Position numbers and translations under genes: made by a program. Shown here one piece after another: positions 12,580 to 24,667 of a stretch of DNA of 64,000 nt. The first letter of the stretch is position 1; each line of letters starts with the position of its first letter. The notes below the pieces were generated by a model. That model was not told where the DNA came from. It saw nothing but the letters and a program-made list of their open reading frames with translations, and made no database searches. Source of the DNA: Thozetella sp. PMI_491 (Eukaryota; Ascomycota; Sordariomycetes; Chaetosphaeriales; Chaetosphaeriaceae); contig MU270075.1 in NCBI GenBank assembly GCA_021432635.1, positions 102,084-166,083 of the forward strand, in the 5' to 3' direction.

Positions 12580-13913
12580 TCAAGCCAACCCTACTGCCTG
12601 CCGGGGTCGGTCTGTCCAAGGGCGCCAATAGTCGCCTAATAGTTCGTCAACTATTTCTACGATGTCGCGGCCCCAGCCTTCCAGGAACCATGAGTCGTTT
12701 AGACCATGCAACAAGGCGCCAAAGTAAGCGAAGATGACTAGCGCTGGGGGCTGACGTTGATGTAGACGTGTAAAATACTCGTCTGGAGCGAAGTGCAGAA
12801 ATGCTAGAGGTCCTGCCCAGTCCCGATTATAGCCCCATTGCTCTAAGGTCTGTTCGTCCATCGTTTTGAACTGGGTGACATAGAGGTAGCACTTCCTGAG
12901 AATCTGCAATGTCTCATTATAAGTTTCGGCTTCTCCACTCAGTGCCCACGTATCCTGGATGCGGCGGAGATGATCGTCATCAGGGAGCGGCTCGCCATTG
13001 AGGTCCAATTCGTCCCAGTTCCCCAGGTTAAGCAGAGGGCTTAACGGACCAAATCGCACATGATCGTACACGCGATGTAGCACGGCCTGTACTCCACGAA
13101 TCATAGGAATCCACTCAGTACCGAGGGCGCGAGCGGTTCGGGAACGGGGATCAACGTCGGCAATGTTGCAGCGGCTGGGACGCCCAAGCATGCCAAAGAT
13201 GTATATGATGTTCAATGTCGAACTTACGAATAGACCCTCGCTATTTTTGTCGCTCATATGGAGTATGTTTTCACGGAACCCCTGTAGCGACGTGCTGTGG
13301 TGGCGGATTGCGTCCAAGGTTCGTTCCTCCTTGCTAGCTACGTCCGTGTAAGCGAGGTGCAGGGCGGCGAGGCTCAGAATCCCGTGCATCACGAAGGGGT
13401 GCTGTGAGGCGATGCGCGGGAATATAGTCTGCCAGCAATGGTCGACACGTGGACACCTGACAATATCCCGGCTCGTGGAGATGGTCCAATGGTGGAGCAA
13501 TGCCAGATCATTGATGTCGAATATTGTCGTCGAGGTGCGATCTGGGACAGTTGCAAGCACTGGGAGGCTATCTGCTAAAAACGGAACGAGATCACAGTCG
13601 GAATGCGGACCTGAAGTAGGACATGGGATGGGGCTCTTGCTTTCCGGTCGGTATTTCGTCCCTGGCCTCGATAAAGGTGCTGAGTTGGGATATACGCAAA
13701 GCAAATGATGTCGGATGCAGGACCGGCAGTTCGGCTTCTCTTCGTTGCACTGAATAGCAAATAATCGTCCCGTCAGTAAATGAGGGACGGACAAATCGGA
13801 TGAGAGCAGCCTAGAGGCGGGCCTTCGATTCGTACCTTGATTCGACGTCGCTTGCATTCGACGCACCCAAGCCTTGACTTCGTGTGGGCTCTACGTCGGC
13901 TTGGCCGGGCCAT
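12580..13913 (-). CDS. Zn2Cys6 transcription factor, sterol-uptake-control (UPC2) type
   Basis: Exon 1 is 13913-13836 and exon 2 is 13749-12580, with an 86-nt intron at 13750-13835; the protein has 415 residues. The intron splits the zinc cluster: exon 1 reads MARPSRRRAHTKSRLGCVEC then KRRRIK, and exon 2 begins CNEEKPNCRSCIRHHLLC. This gives C-x2-C-x6-C-x6-C-x2-C-x6-C at residues 17, 20, 27, 34, 37 and 44. The rest is a fungal-specific activation and ligand domain (LSLAALHLAYTDVASKEE near the middle). Known: the ARRRAHTKSRxGCxxCKRRxIKC N terminus and about 400-residue size are typical of proteins annotated as sterol uptake control protein 2, homologous to yeast Upc2/Ecm22. The assignment to sterol control rests on family resemblance and neighbours, so the target genes are an inference. 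Confidence 0.8.
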
Positions 13914-15755
13914 TTCCGCTTCTTTCAGTGCCGCGGCGACCTTGTTGCCATTACTAGTCGGATATGAGAGATGAATTGCGGGAGGAATAGATAGGAAATA
14001 AGGGAACGACGTGCGAAATACGGTTGCGCGGACATGACGCTGGGTTTCAAAGGTGTGGGACCTTGTGGATCTGTTCGAGTATGGGGTAAGGCCAATCGGA
14101 GAGTACTCCCCTTCGGAGGCCAGGGATGGAAAGTTCTTGTCCAGGTGCGGCTAGCCCCTTTCCTCGCGAGTCAGTCTAACCCCGCCGGCATTGCTGCTGG
14201 GAGTAGTAGGTCGAGAGAGAAAAAAAATAAGGAGAACATTCTCGGGAGGGTGGTGTTTTATGGAAATTAGATGATAGAGGCTTTGCCTTCGGCATTCCCA
14301 CGACTACGGTGACGGAGAGACAGTGATTGCGGAGCCTGGGCTTCTGGCTGAGATTGCGGCAGGGAAGGCGGCGACTATGGCAACATTGAAGACAACGATC
14401 CAGCACGGTACTCCAATGTATAGTTGCTATTTAGATCAAGCACGATCCATTGCTGCGCAGAGTCCGTTGACCCAGATTTCCCACGCCAGGTATTGCTCGC
14501 AATTAACAGCCATAGCCCTAGAACAGTGAATGCCACTGGAGTGCAAAGACGAAAATGTTCTCTGGTGGGGCGCGTGTTGCTCGACATGGGACAAGTAGCG
14601 ACGTCAATAGAACCGCGTCATTGTATTCAGCATTCGAGGTTCATATGACCACCAAGTCCCAATCTGACCTCAACGCGGGGATTTGGAAGCACAACAAGGA
14701 TTTGGGCTTTTTATGCTACCAGCTCTGTGGACTTAACGAACTTGCTTCCTCAATTCAGGACATGAGCACTACACAGTCGGTACGTCGTACGCGCGGTCCC
14801 GCCTTATTCCCAGCTTATGCCCGCCATATCCGCCAATCCTTCGGTAACAAGTAAAGAAACGACTTGTGCGGCATGTCCTACAGCACGAATAGGTCATCCC
14901 CTGCTCGAAGGTAGACGTTATTGTTGTGAGAAGTGGCAGAGCAGGGATATGCACGGCCATCGCTGCAAGGGAGAACGAGGCCGGCGGCGTCGTATATGCC
15001 GATGGCGGAACCCGCTTTTAGCATCGGGTTACGACGATAGCCCCGAGAATATGTATGCCTCGCTTCGTCAAGACGTCGGCGACGCTGTTGTTGCGGAGAC
15101 GTTGCGTCGAGCGGCTGGACTGGCTGGAAAGCCACCGAGCCAGGTTCAGCGGTTCTCAATGTGGCTTTCAGTCTAATCTAGAGAGACGGAAGGGTCCCAG
15201 TTCCTCTGAGAGCATTCGGCAACTCTCAGAGCAACACCTACCTGCCAAGCGGACGTTATCCTTACCTCCTTTGACGATCAGATGAAGACGGCGCTAGATG
15301 ATGATCAGTTCACCGATGCTACTGCTGTGCATCCACCATCAGTTCGAACTTCCTGCTAATCTCAAAAGAAAAGTGGCTCAATGGGGATATCAGCGGCAGT
15401 AGTGGCGTGAGACTCTGGCCGCTTGCATAGGCTGAGTTCAGCCCCAAAGACCGACAATTGGTCCACACGCAAGTAGCTGAGTTCATGCCTCGAGCTATCA
15501 AGGGTTCTTATGACGTAGAAGCTCGTTGTGTTTTCGGATCGTCACGAGCGGTCGGACGGAGCAATGGAGCACTAATAGCTACAAAGTCACGGGGCTTAAA
15601 ATGTATTAAGGTGGGTGTTAGTTCTGTCGTCCTTCACTTCTTCAGTAGGTCTTAACTGACATTCAGCCACAAGCATCGATGTGTTGTGCATGGCGACTCT
15701 TAGGCTTCATTCAAGCTCAATTTGGGAATAATGCTCCGCGTAATACTCGCTCACT
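13914..15755. other. Intergenic region between the Zn2Cys6 gene and the sterol reductase
   Basis: Several open frames of 60-119 codons exist on both strands. A minus-strand frame at about 14878-15159 ends NNVYLRAGDDLFVL and might be a worn gene remnant, but no family could be assigned. The first few hundred bases hold the promoter of the Zn2Cys6 gene. Confidence 0.3.
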
Positions 15756-17423
15756 TTACCAGATACCCGGGACCATGTTCCACCTGACAAGAGAGCAATA
15801 CTCATCCCACTGGGCCCCGTACTTCACGCGACAGCGCTGGTCAACACGATAGCAACGGTGGATAAGAATACAAGCCATGAAGATGGCATAGGCCCAAGGA
15901 AGAAGGTCCCTCGTGCCACAAAGTGCACACATGGAGAATGACAATATCAAGTCGCCGACGTAGTTGAAGTGGCGAGCGATTCCCCACCATCCTTGAATGC
16001 AGGTTAACCAGTTATCTCGGAGTTGACCTTGTGCAATAGCTGGTCAAACAAAGTGTCACGCGTACCTGAAAGCAGTAGTAGTGTTTCATGTTTCTGGCCG
16101 TTAATCGTCTTGAAGTGGCAACGCATGACCTTGGCCTTAGCACCCCAGACATAGCAGTCGCCCTTACTTTTACGTACGCGGTCCTTCTGTCTATTTGCGA
16201 GGCGGAAAAACACATAGCCGCCGAGCCCAAGTGTTAAAATAGTGGTGGCAGCTAGCGGTGAGAGATCGACGGGATTTCGGGCGAGGTACTGAGCCTGTAG
16301 AGTATAGATAGACGGCAACCAGACCGCGGAACCCCAGGCGAGGTAGAAACCGAAATACTCATGGCATATATCGATAGTTCGGAGGTACCTAAGTTTGTGA
16401 GCTATTGTCATGGGCAGAGGACGACGCCGTACCAGTCTTCATTGATGAAGAAATCGGCGACATAGATGCCGTGAAGTAGATTGATAATAAGCATGGAGTT
16501 GGTGATGGTGCCGTGTGTTTGGTACTGGAGAGCGGCATATGTAAGATCACTGAGTTCGGTTAGTCACACCGAGGAAATGCCGTAATTCGTCGATCTCACA
16601 TTAAGGTCCATCCAATGATTCCGGGCCGGCCATTGTGGAAGAGCTTCCAGTCCCAATGTTGGCCGAATCGAGGATTGAGCTCAATACCCATGAGAAAATC
16701 ATAAAGCATAGACCCTAGTGGATTGTTAGATGACGATGGCGGGGAGTGGAGGCAGTATCTACCACTGAAGGCAAGGTCCTCAAGGTGAGAAGGGGCGTAA
16801 TAAGCCTTTAGATAGGCCACCACAGATAAAGCGTATCCATAAATATTGAGGGTAATAATCAGGCTTCCCCAGTGACGTGCGATAAAGGAGGGATCAATGA
16901 TTCCGGATAGGGCCAGGACTGCAAAGGCTAAGACGCTTGTGACCCAGGCCAAGAAGCCATTGGTGGAATAGTCCAACAATCTCCCGCCAGCGGTGAGCTG
17001 ACCGGTGCTCTTTCCGGGCAAAACGGTATACAGGAGGGCTTGGAATAATACCCAGCCAAAATACGCAACGGTGACTCTCCAGTCATGGGTGGGAGCGAAC
17101 TGATTCGTGAACGACGAAGGGCCCAGCGCCTGCAACTTCGTGAGCGCACGGAACAAGGAGCTTTCAAAATGTTCCAGAGCAATCCAGCAGAGAACAGTCA
17201 GTGATGGCGGGACGGTGATCATGAAGAGGCAGGCGAGATAAGAGAGCCATGAGTTCCGGCTGTTGCGCCAGGAAGCATTGGCTGAGGCGGTATCCCGCGG
17301 GAGCTTGTGGCTTCCACCCTCCTTGCTGCGGCTTTGCGCTTGGTGTTTGAACTCAGCTATCTTGCCAAGCCTCTGCGAAGTGTTCGATGACGCTGTGAAT
17401 TCCATATCGGCAAGAATGCTCAT
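15756..17423 (-). CDS. Delta-7 sterol reductase (DHCR7-like, ERG4/ERG24 family)
   Basis: Four exons, 17423-16600, 16549-16433, 16388-16066 and 15991-15756, give 499 residues. The introns of 50, 44 and 74 nt all restore frame. Multiple membrane helices are evident. Diagnostic blocks in order are FLMGIELNPRFGQHWDWKLF, NGRPGIIGWTLIDLTYAALQ, FFINEDWYLRTIDICHEYFG, WLPSIYTLQAQYL, GWWGIARHFNYVGDL and a C-terminal DEYCSLVRWNMVPGIW. Known: ELNPR.G...D.KLF..GRPG, WYL.TIDICH..FG and the HRC.RD..RC.xKYG..W..Y tail are the DHCR7 branch of the family, which reduces the C7-C8 double bond with NADPH in the ER. ERG24 and ERG4 share the fold but differ in these blocks. Most ascomycetes make ergosterol, which keeps this bond, so the gene implies a modified sterol. 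The substrate is inferred, not shown. Confidence 0.85.
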
Positions 17424-17466
17424 TCGTTGTTATTGGTGAGATTGTTGTTGAGAGAGTAGAGCTTTT

Positions 17467-17512
17467 GCAGATGTGGAAGGATCCTACATGCAGATGTGGA
17501 AGGATTCTGCAT
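17467..17512. repeat. Two tandem 23-bp copies upstream of the sterol reductase
   Basis: The 23-bp unit at 17467-17489 is repeated directly at 17490-17512 with two mismatches (21 of 23 identical). It lies 44-89 bp upstream of the reductase ATG at 17423, in the leader or core promoter. Either a simple duplication or a repeated protein-binding site. Confidence 0.7.
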
Positions 17513-17769
17513 GACTTTATACCGCCGACATCAAAGGCGAACCTGGCAAAAATTATAACTAGGCTCCCCGGTGCCCCTTCGAATAACGGAGCCTTGCTTC
17601 GAATATCGTGTTTCGACGATCCTGCGACAATCAATAACAAGGGGCGGAATGGCACCAAGATTGGTGGATGCCACTTGATAAGATGATGTGAGGCTGACTC
17701 GTAAAGCCGGGAACCTCGCGTTTTCTAAGGCAAGTGCTTAATCTCGGTAGAGTGATGGAGGCTCTCGTC

Positions 17770-17826
17770 TCGTATACCGAACCGGATGCCATTAACTCGC
17801 ACATTCTTCCCTAGGATGATATACGA
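17770..17826. promoter_or_regulatory. Two TCGTATA cores, possible sterol-response elements
   Basis: TCGTATA occurs at 17770-17776, and its reverse complement TATACGA at 17820-17826, about 350-400 bp upstream of the sterol reductase start. Known: Upc2/Ecm22 in yeasts bind a sterol-regulatory element with the core TCGTATA. A 7-mer is expected several times in 64 kb on both strands by chance, so the only support is their pairing in the promoter of a sterol gene. Confidence 0.3.
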
Positions 17827-19165
17827 CATACGGCATGCGAAATATACGTTCGCGCAATGAAAACATAGTCTGCCGACTGGCTCCGCCATGTTTCAGCGGG
17901 GTTGTAGTATCTTACGGGTGGCGGAGTCGTTGCCTTGGTGGCGGAGTCGTTGCCTTGGTGGCGGGTTCCGGACCTTTTTAATCTTTCTTAGTTTGGCGTT
18001 ACTTAGAGTATTTTGGGGTATAGGAAGCCTCCCAAGTGACCAATTCACTGAGCGAGATACTGGAAACGGATCTTGCCCGAATTCAAGCTGATTCAGACAA
18101 GCGGCAGACAATCGGACAGTAAATGCTGTCAACTAATCGATTGTCTCAGAGAATGTGGCCGCCGCTGTGCCCGTTTGGGAGTCTTGTCAGGATCCCCGCG
18201 CACAGCATCAAAGAGCCGTTTGCTTCTCTGATCAGCTCATGACATGATACGACCGAGTTTGACCGTGGGCCTGCAGGTTGAGGCTCCACGGAGCGGCCTG
18301 GCCCTTCCAAGGGATGTGAAGGGGTACGCACAGCTCGCGCTAGGCCTATGCAGAGTGTGACGGCGTGAAGGCAGCTAAACCCTTCCCTCACAACTCGAGA
18401 TGCGAGCTTTGGAGAGGCTGTCATGAACGAGACATGTCCGTTTGGAGTTGTCCGAGTTTAGGCGCCATCAACGACAATCTCCTACAGAGCATAACAGTTT
18501 AGTGATTGCAGAGTTCTCTCCAATCTCCTCAAGGTATCATCGTGGACCTTTGTAGTATGTGGCACCGAATAACGGGAGGTCCCAAGCTCTAGGCTCCCCG
18601 CGATTAGATGTAAGTGTCTCCTCTGTTTAGATGGCAATCCTACTTTGGTACGCGTAGACCAACAAGCCAGCCGTGAGTGCGCAATTTCGGCCCCCTTTCC
18701 GCATGGCATCGTCACCTATTGAAAAGCGATGGTCACAGTCCCGGGCGCAAAGTTGTTGTTGCTGGACTAGCTGTCAATCAGCACTGCAGGCGTGCTGAGG
18801 TGGTAGTTCACAGTTGGCCTATTGAAGAATAGTTGAATAGATAGTGGGGGTAGTTAGTCACGAGTATCAAGGATGTGTCCATTGCTACCAACAGCAAAGT
18901 TAAGAAGCAACAGCCGCGTAAAACGTTGGTGAAGCCGGTGTTTTGGGATAGGGCCAAGGGGCTAGTCATTAGGGTCAACGGACGGCTCCGAATAGAACTG
19001 CGCGTTTTGAGAGTGCCAATGAGGAAATGCCTTCTAGTAATGATCCTGCTTGAGGGCTTCGTCGCATTTTCAAAAAGGTTTCTAGTAACAGCGCCTATAC
19101 ACAACAATAAAGTCTTAATAGTACACTACCCGAGTAACCCAGCCCTTATGTTCGTCATCCAGCAA
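17827..19165. other. Intergenic region
   Basis: Contains a short direct duplication near 17922-17960 (GGTGGCGGAGTCGTTGCCTT repeated once, in tandem). Short frames on both strands have no recognised domain. Confidence 0.35.
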
Positions 19166-20290
19166 CTAGTAAGTATTCTGTAAAAGACGCTCCGCCGCCC
19201 AATCACCCAACCACCATTCCTTCGGCAGCTGTTCTAGGACCATACAGAAGTAGCAAAAGACCACCGAGGCCTTCTGTGGTGGACCAGGACAGCGAAGCAC
19301 AGGCACGAAGCCTGATGATGCCGTGGGTAACCAGATGAAAGCATGCGTCATCTCCTTGGTGTTTGGAAAGCCATGCAATGTGGCGACAATGCCATCAAGC
19401 TTATCTATGACTTTCTCGTATATGGGCCTGAGGGTGCCATCGTGCAGTGTCTGTAGCTTTTGCCGTAGTAGAGAAAAGTGCGTACTATAGTGGATACCCT
19501 GTCGTAGGGCGATGCAATCGCCAGAGTATTGGATGATGGGGTTGATGATACTGTTACTGGTGTTAAGCGACGAAGCCTCGGCGGGATGTAATGTACCAAG
19601 AATAAGCTGATCCAGTCGGGGGTGTCATAGTTAGCAGCCCTTCCAAGAAGCAGTTCGTACGTCTTCTCTAAGTTGGAGATGACTGTTGTTGAGCATGAGC
19701 ATGAGCATAGGAAGGATTAAAACATTCGTAGCCTGGTGATATACCGTAGAATACTGTGAAAGTGGAAAAGATGAACAAGTTTTCGATTATTTCCGTATCC
19801 CCCACCCTCTTCAGGAATAGGTAGCAAGTAGACAGCCTTCCGGGCGGCGAGATTGTGATACTCGAGTGCCCTTTCCTCTAACGCTTTGCTCCTCCCAGGC
19901 ACGAGGGGCGCTAGGTGGAGCGCTGCCAGGGAGAGCATGGCAAGTGCGACAAAGTCGTAGAGAAGCGCCACGGTCACGAAGTTCCTCTGATAGAACAGTC
20001 GTAATGTCTGGTTGGGCGAGAAGGTTGCATGAGTCGACGCGTCCTAGTGATACATCGGCTCCATGTCCAGCATGTTGAGTGTCGCTGGTCCGAGGACTAT
20101 GGAACTCAATGTGGTCCCAAATCTCTTCTGGCTGAATTGGTTATTCCTTCGAGGACGTCGCAGGTTGAGCTGTATTTCTGGAATCTACCACATCGTGGTT
20201 TCTGTTCGTCGCACTTGAGACTTGTTAGTTCCACGCTGCCGACTCGATGAGGGCCATTACCTTGATCTTGCGCGATTTGCAGATCGAACA
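19166..20290 (-). pseudogene. Decayed Zn2Cys6 transcription factor gene
   Basis: Fragments of one regulator can be read in order on the minus strand in different frames. LKCDEQKPRCGRFQKYSSTC at about 20200 is the second part of a zinc cluster in which one expected Cys is Phe. At about 20080 there is LNMLDMEPMYH then a TAG. Then come FYQRNFVTVALLYDFVALAM, LSLAALHLAPLVPG, LEYHNLAARKAVYLL, and at the 3' end (about 19360-19170) FIWLPTASSGFVPVL with EWWLGDWAAERLL, the normal C-terminal motif of this family. The in-frame stop, frame changes and lost Cys mark it as non-functional. The LSLAALHLA block matches the same part of the intact regulator at 12580-13913, so it is a related family member but not a recent copy. 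Confidence 0.65.
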
Positions 20291-20754
20291 ACCTGGTCGG
20301 ACCTTGAGATGCGATTGAGCTTAACGGAGCAACGACCTAAATTGACGTCCATGTTGGTGTGAACATCGCCTTGAAGGCTTGAGAATCAGATCGTCATCGA
20401 AAATAGAGAAGTTGGAGTTAGCGATGGCGGCAAACTTTAGATGGCCGGCTATGTCGGGCTTAATTCGCCCAGTCGTTTCAGGGGGCAGAGACTGGAACAA
20501 CATTTGCCCGACACTTAAAACCGCCACGCGCGCTGACTCTTGGCTTGATTTCACAGAGGCAATGTTCTTGTCCAGGGCGGTTCGTACTGACTTTCTTTCG
20601 TGAGGCATTTTATGGTCGGGATACTTGCCTTGGATACGAGGTACACCACGAGTCGATAGCGAACGGGTCCGTCAGAGCGCTGCCGGCGCAGAATAGGGAA
20701 GACAATTATCAGTTTCTTGTAAATGAATGCAAAGTAGTCCATGTGCTATGGGAA
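20291..20754. other. Intergenic region
   Basis: Between the regulator pseudogene and the 3' end of the beta-glucosidase gene. Two opposed frames of about 75-120 codons cross it with no recognisable domain. Confidence 0.3.
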
Positions 20755-23241
20755 TCAGAAAACTACAGATCCTTCTGCAATGACATCGCGGCTGGAGAAT
20801 CCAACCTTGATAGCAAACTGGCCTCTCGAGATTCGCCAATTCTGCGCGGCAACGTCCCAGAAACTCATGTCTTTCCTTGTAAGCATAAAAGATATTTCTT
20901 GGCTCTCATTGGGTGAGAGATTCTTTGTCTTGTCAAATCCTCGAAGCATCTTGACAGGAGTCCCGTGAGGCGCAGATTCAGGTAGGGACAGGTAGAGCTG
21001 CGGAACGGCGGCCCCTGCAACCTTACCCGTGTTGCGCACAGTGACGGTAACCTTGACCAATAGTTCGAATAAAGCCGGATTACCACCAGGCTGGGTCGGA
21101 CGATCCGGCGGGAGGGAAGAAACATCTCGCATGAGTTTGGACACGGAGTTGAGCTGTAGACTGAAAGTAGTGTAGCTCAGGCCAAACCCGAACTCGAACC
21201 GTGGTTTGATGTCGCTTTCATCGAAGTGCCGGTAGTCAGTGTACAGGCCTTCGTCGAAATTGGACTGCCATGCGTGTTTATCGGTAGAGCCAGTCAAGTT
21301 GATGATTGGCGCGTTATAATCAGATTCAAGGTAGGCAATAGTGTATGGAAGTTTGCCACTCGGGTTCACGTCGCCCCAAAGAATATCCGCGATAGAGTTG
21401 CCTATTTCCTGACCTGGTAGGTGGGCAGCAACGATTGCTGTGACGTTTGGGTTATCTGCCCAAGGCATGGTATTAGCCCCGCCTGTGTGTGAGATAACAA
21501 TCGTGTTATTACATCGCTGGCTGACGATGTCAATGACCGTGTTGCCACCCCAATCAAAGTCGAGGCTTATGCGGTCGCTCCCTTCACTGATGTAGCTCTT
21601 AACGAACACGAGACAAGCCTCAGGTGGGGGGTAGATGCTTCCGATGTTGCCAGCGACTGCCTTGTTGTCCAGGATGTACTGGGTCAAGCCACTCCCCATC
21701 CGCGATTGGATCGCTTGCAATGGCGATACGAAGTACGAGAAACGACCTGTTCCAGATCCACCGCCTTGGGCGTTGCCACCCAAGTCAGGACCAGTGGGGT
21801 CAAGGGGGTCTAGTGCGAATTGACCCTGGCTCAAGTCGGCCGCATCATTACCGAAAACGGCGATGTTTTTCGGGTTCTTGAGCGGCAGCACGTCTTTGTT
21901 CTTGAGGAGGACTGCACCAGCTGCACCCAACGCCCGAACAAATTTCCCATGATCCATGCGGACGTCACGGTTCTTAGTCCCGCCGATATTCCACAGAGGG
22001 ATCTCATCGGGCGTTGCGGGCTTGAAAATAGTGTTTCCCGTGGCCGCGGACGATTGCGTCTTGAACTCGTTCAGGCTGAGGTCGAGAGGGGGGAAGCCAG
22101 ATTGGTTCTGTTGGAAGCGAAAGTACGGCGTCATGATACGTCGAACCATGTCGTCAAGGCGCTCCTCGGAAACATCACCGTTCTTAACGTACTGCGATAT
22201 GTTCATGAAGTATGGCGAAGCCCGGCCGCCCGGCATGTTCAGGTCAAGTCCTGCGTTGATTGCAGGGGCTCCGGAATGTGTCGCGAACCAGTCCGAGAAG
22301 ACGGAGCCCTGGAATCCTAACTCGCCTTTCAGAAGACCGTTGAGCGCTTTGGGATTCTCGCACGCATGCGTCTGGTTCAACAACTGATAGGAACACATGA
22401 CATGGCTGACACCAGCGCGGATGGCGTCCGCAAATGGCCACATGTAAAGCTCATGCATGGTGCGGTCATCAATGTTCGAACTTAGAGCCTCTTGTATGAT
22501 TGTTCCATCATCGCGCATTGACGGGTTTCGCATAGTTTCTTGCTCGTTGCCGATCCAGTGCTTGATTGTAGATTGCACACCCTGCTCGTTAAATCCGGCG
22601 ATGGTCTCGGAGACGGCGATGCCAGCAAGGTACGGATCGGTGCCAAATCCTTCCCAGTTGCGTCCGCCTAGGGCAGACCGGCCAAGAGGTCCTGCGACGG
22701 GTCTTCATAGCACAGAGGTTAGTGGCTATAGTAACACGCGGGTCTCTATAACTGGGACTTACGACAAGGCAATATTGATTCCCTTGGCTCGGAACTCTTT
22801 TGCCATAAGAATCCCACGCTTTCGAATCATGTGCCTGTCAAAGCTTGCGCCAGCTGTAATACCTGCCGGAAAGATGGTGATATAGTCGGTCTCTCTGACG
22901 CCTAGAGGGGAATCTTGAAGGCATATGCCCTTGAAATTGACGCGAGGAATCGGTGCGACGTTTCCACCGCACGGCCCATCGCTGCCGTCAACCAGACGTG
23001 CTTTCTCTTCGAGGGTGAGCTTGGAGATAAATTCATTCGTGGTGGCCATTACATCTATAGATTCATTCGTGCCTGCCATAGCAGCTTTTGCCTGGGTTAG
23101 TCTCAGTCGGAACCTCATAGTTGCCTGCTTGAACGACTCACGGGAGGGATAGATGGGAATGGTCTGAAAGAGAGAGTTATTCTGCGGTGCACCGAGAACG
23201 GTAGACGCCAACAGGACGAGGAAGCAAAGAATACGAGCCAT
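20755..23241 (-). CDS. Secreted GH3 beta-glucosidase
   Basis: Exons 23241-22763 and 22702-20755, with a 60-nt intron (GTAAG, CTAAC branch), give 808 residues. Residues 1-17 are a signal peptide ending VLGAP. The GH3 N-terminal barrel shows KLTLEEKARLVDGSDGPCGG, LQDSPLGVR, PLGRSALGGRNWEGFGTDPY, IKHWIGNEQE and the nucleophile block GSVFSDWFATHSG, with the Asp at about residue 297. The second alpha/beta domain (VLLKNKDVLPLKN, NTMPWADNPNVTAIVAAHLPGQE, split here into family blocks) and a C-terminal fibronectin III-like domain (QLYLSLPESAP, TRKDMSFWDVAAQNW) follow. Known: such enzymes release glucose from cellobiose and aryl glucosides outside the cell. Length fits the family. Aryl-glucoside release could feed aromatic catabolism, but that link is speculation. 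Confidence 0.92.
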
Positions 23242-23537
23242 GGCTTAAATGTAGCGGTAGCGATGAGTGTGAAGGTGTTTGTTCACGGCCTGGGGGAATT
23301 TGGGCTTCCTTTCCACTTATACTTGGTGCTCAAGGGGCTAATTCTTCTACAGAACCTTGCTCGATTTTTTTGTTTAAAAAAAAATCATACGCGCTTGCGG
23401 GCCTTGTTTACTGCTCGTGGTTCCGAAGAGCTCGGATCAGCATCGGTGCATTTAGGCAAACGTCATCTACTGCCTTGCATCCTCGTATCAGGCCCTCAGA
23501 ATCTTGTTGGGGAAATCACTGACATCTAGGCTGACCG

Positions 23538-23564
<27 letters not shown>
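23538..23564. repeat. Poly-C tract, 27 bases
   Basis: Uninterrupted run of 27 C on the plus strand. Such runs are rare in fungal DNA and prone to sequencing error, so the length is uncertain. Confidence 0.9.
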
Positions 23565-23568
<4 letters not shown>

Positions 23569-24643
23569 GATGAACAAGCCAAGCGTCATTCAAAGGAGGC
23601 ACGCGACACAAGGAAAGATGCGAGGTATGTCCGACAGACTACCATGGGCACTAGTAACGTAGAGGTTACCTCCGAAGTTTCTGCTAGAGGGTCGATGGCA
23701 ATCTGCGATATTGGTGGTCAAATGACGACCATATCGTTAGAGTTCAACATGGTTGGCAGGGGGCATCGCAAATAGGCGATCCCTATGTCCCCAGCGCCGT
23801 GGGCCCGGGGTCGTCCTTACTTCCGTATTTAATACGAAATACTTCCTGTACGCCTCGCAAACCCACACACATACACCGAAGATTTTTCATCAATACATTA
23901 TCGGAGGAAGGCACCCACCGACCAATACCACTCCAAATGCTCTACACATAACCTTTGACTAGGTAAGGCCGCATGTCTACTGCGGCCCCGGAGTTGAATG
24001 ATCTTATGCCGAGGAACTTGCAACTGAGTCATCATTGTCGAGCAACTTTTGAAGCCAACACCCATGTTCGATTAGGTTTCTTGGTCTAGCCTTCGCCTCT
24101 ACCCAATCCGAAATCCTCAGTCTTGGCCGGCTCTGTCCGTCATAATAGTAGAACACCACAGGGCGGAAACTAGTTACCTACATAGCTTCCAGTATTAGGG
24201 ACGAGAGTGTTTGCTCTGAGCCGAGGACAGCCTGTTAGACTGGTTGTGAAGGGAAAGGGCTGGTATTGTTTCATGGGGCCGATAATATACGCGCTTCAGC
24301 GCCGTTCCTTGAATCGCTGAAAGTCTGCAGTACCTGAGATTGCCTTCCAGCTTCCATTCACCCATGTCCGGGTCCCGGAGTTGACTTAGCACAAATCTGA
24401 TGAGAGAAAGCCAAGGGGGCAGGACGTCCAAAGTGGAGATCGCACGTATTCTCCGCCGTACTTCGTACGCTCGTACCCGGAATGTGCGTACGGCTCGGCA
24501 GCTCTGGATTGGCCCGTTCCAGATAGCACGCCACGCCCCAGCCCGCGGAACCCGTCAATGTGTAATCTAGCATAAACTCCCGGGGCCCCGTTACCCGCCG
24601 CTTTATTATCGGGCGGGTACCGCCAATTTTAGGTAAGCCCAGA

Positions 24644-24654
24644 CCCTAACCCTA
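24644..24654. repeat. Telomere-like CCCTAACCCTA
   Basis: Almost two units of the fungal telomeric repeat (CCCTAA) lie 14 bases before the poly-G tract that leads into the gap. Two units can occur by chance, so this is only a hint. Confidence 0.4.
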
Positions 24655-24667
24655 GGATCCTCTATAT

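Noticed and set aside
16004-17423. Sterol reductase as a pseudogene because its frames break three times
   Set aside because: Every break is removed by a good GT..AG intron, and the joined protein is complete with the family C terminus.
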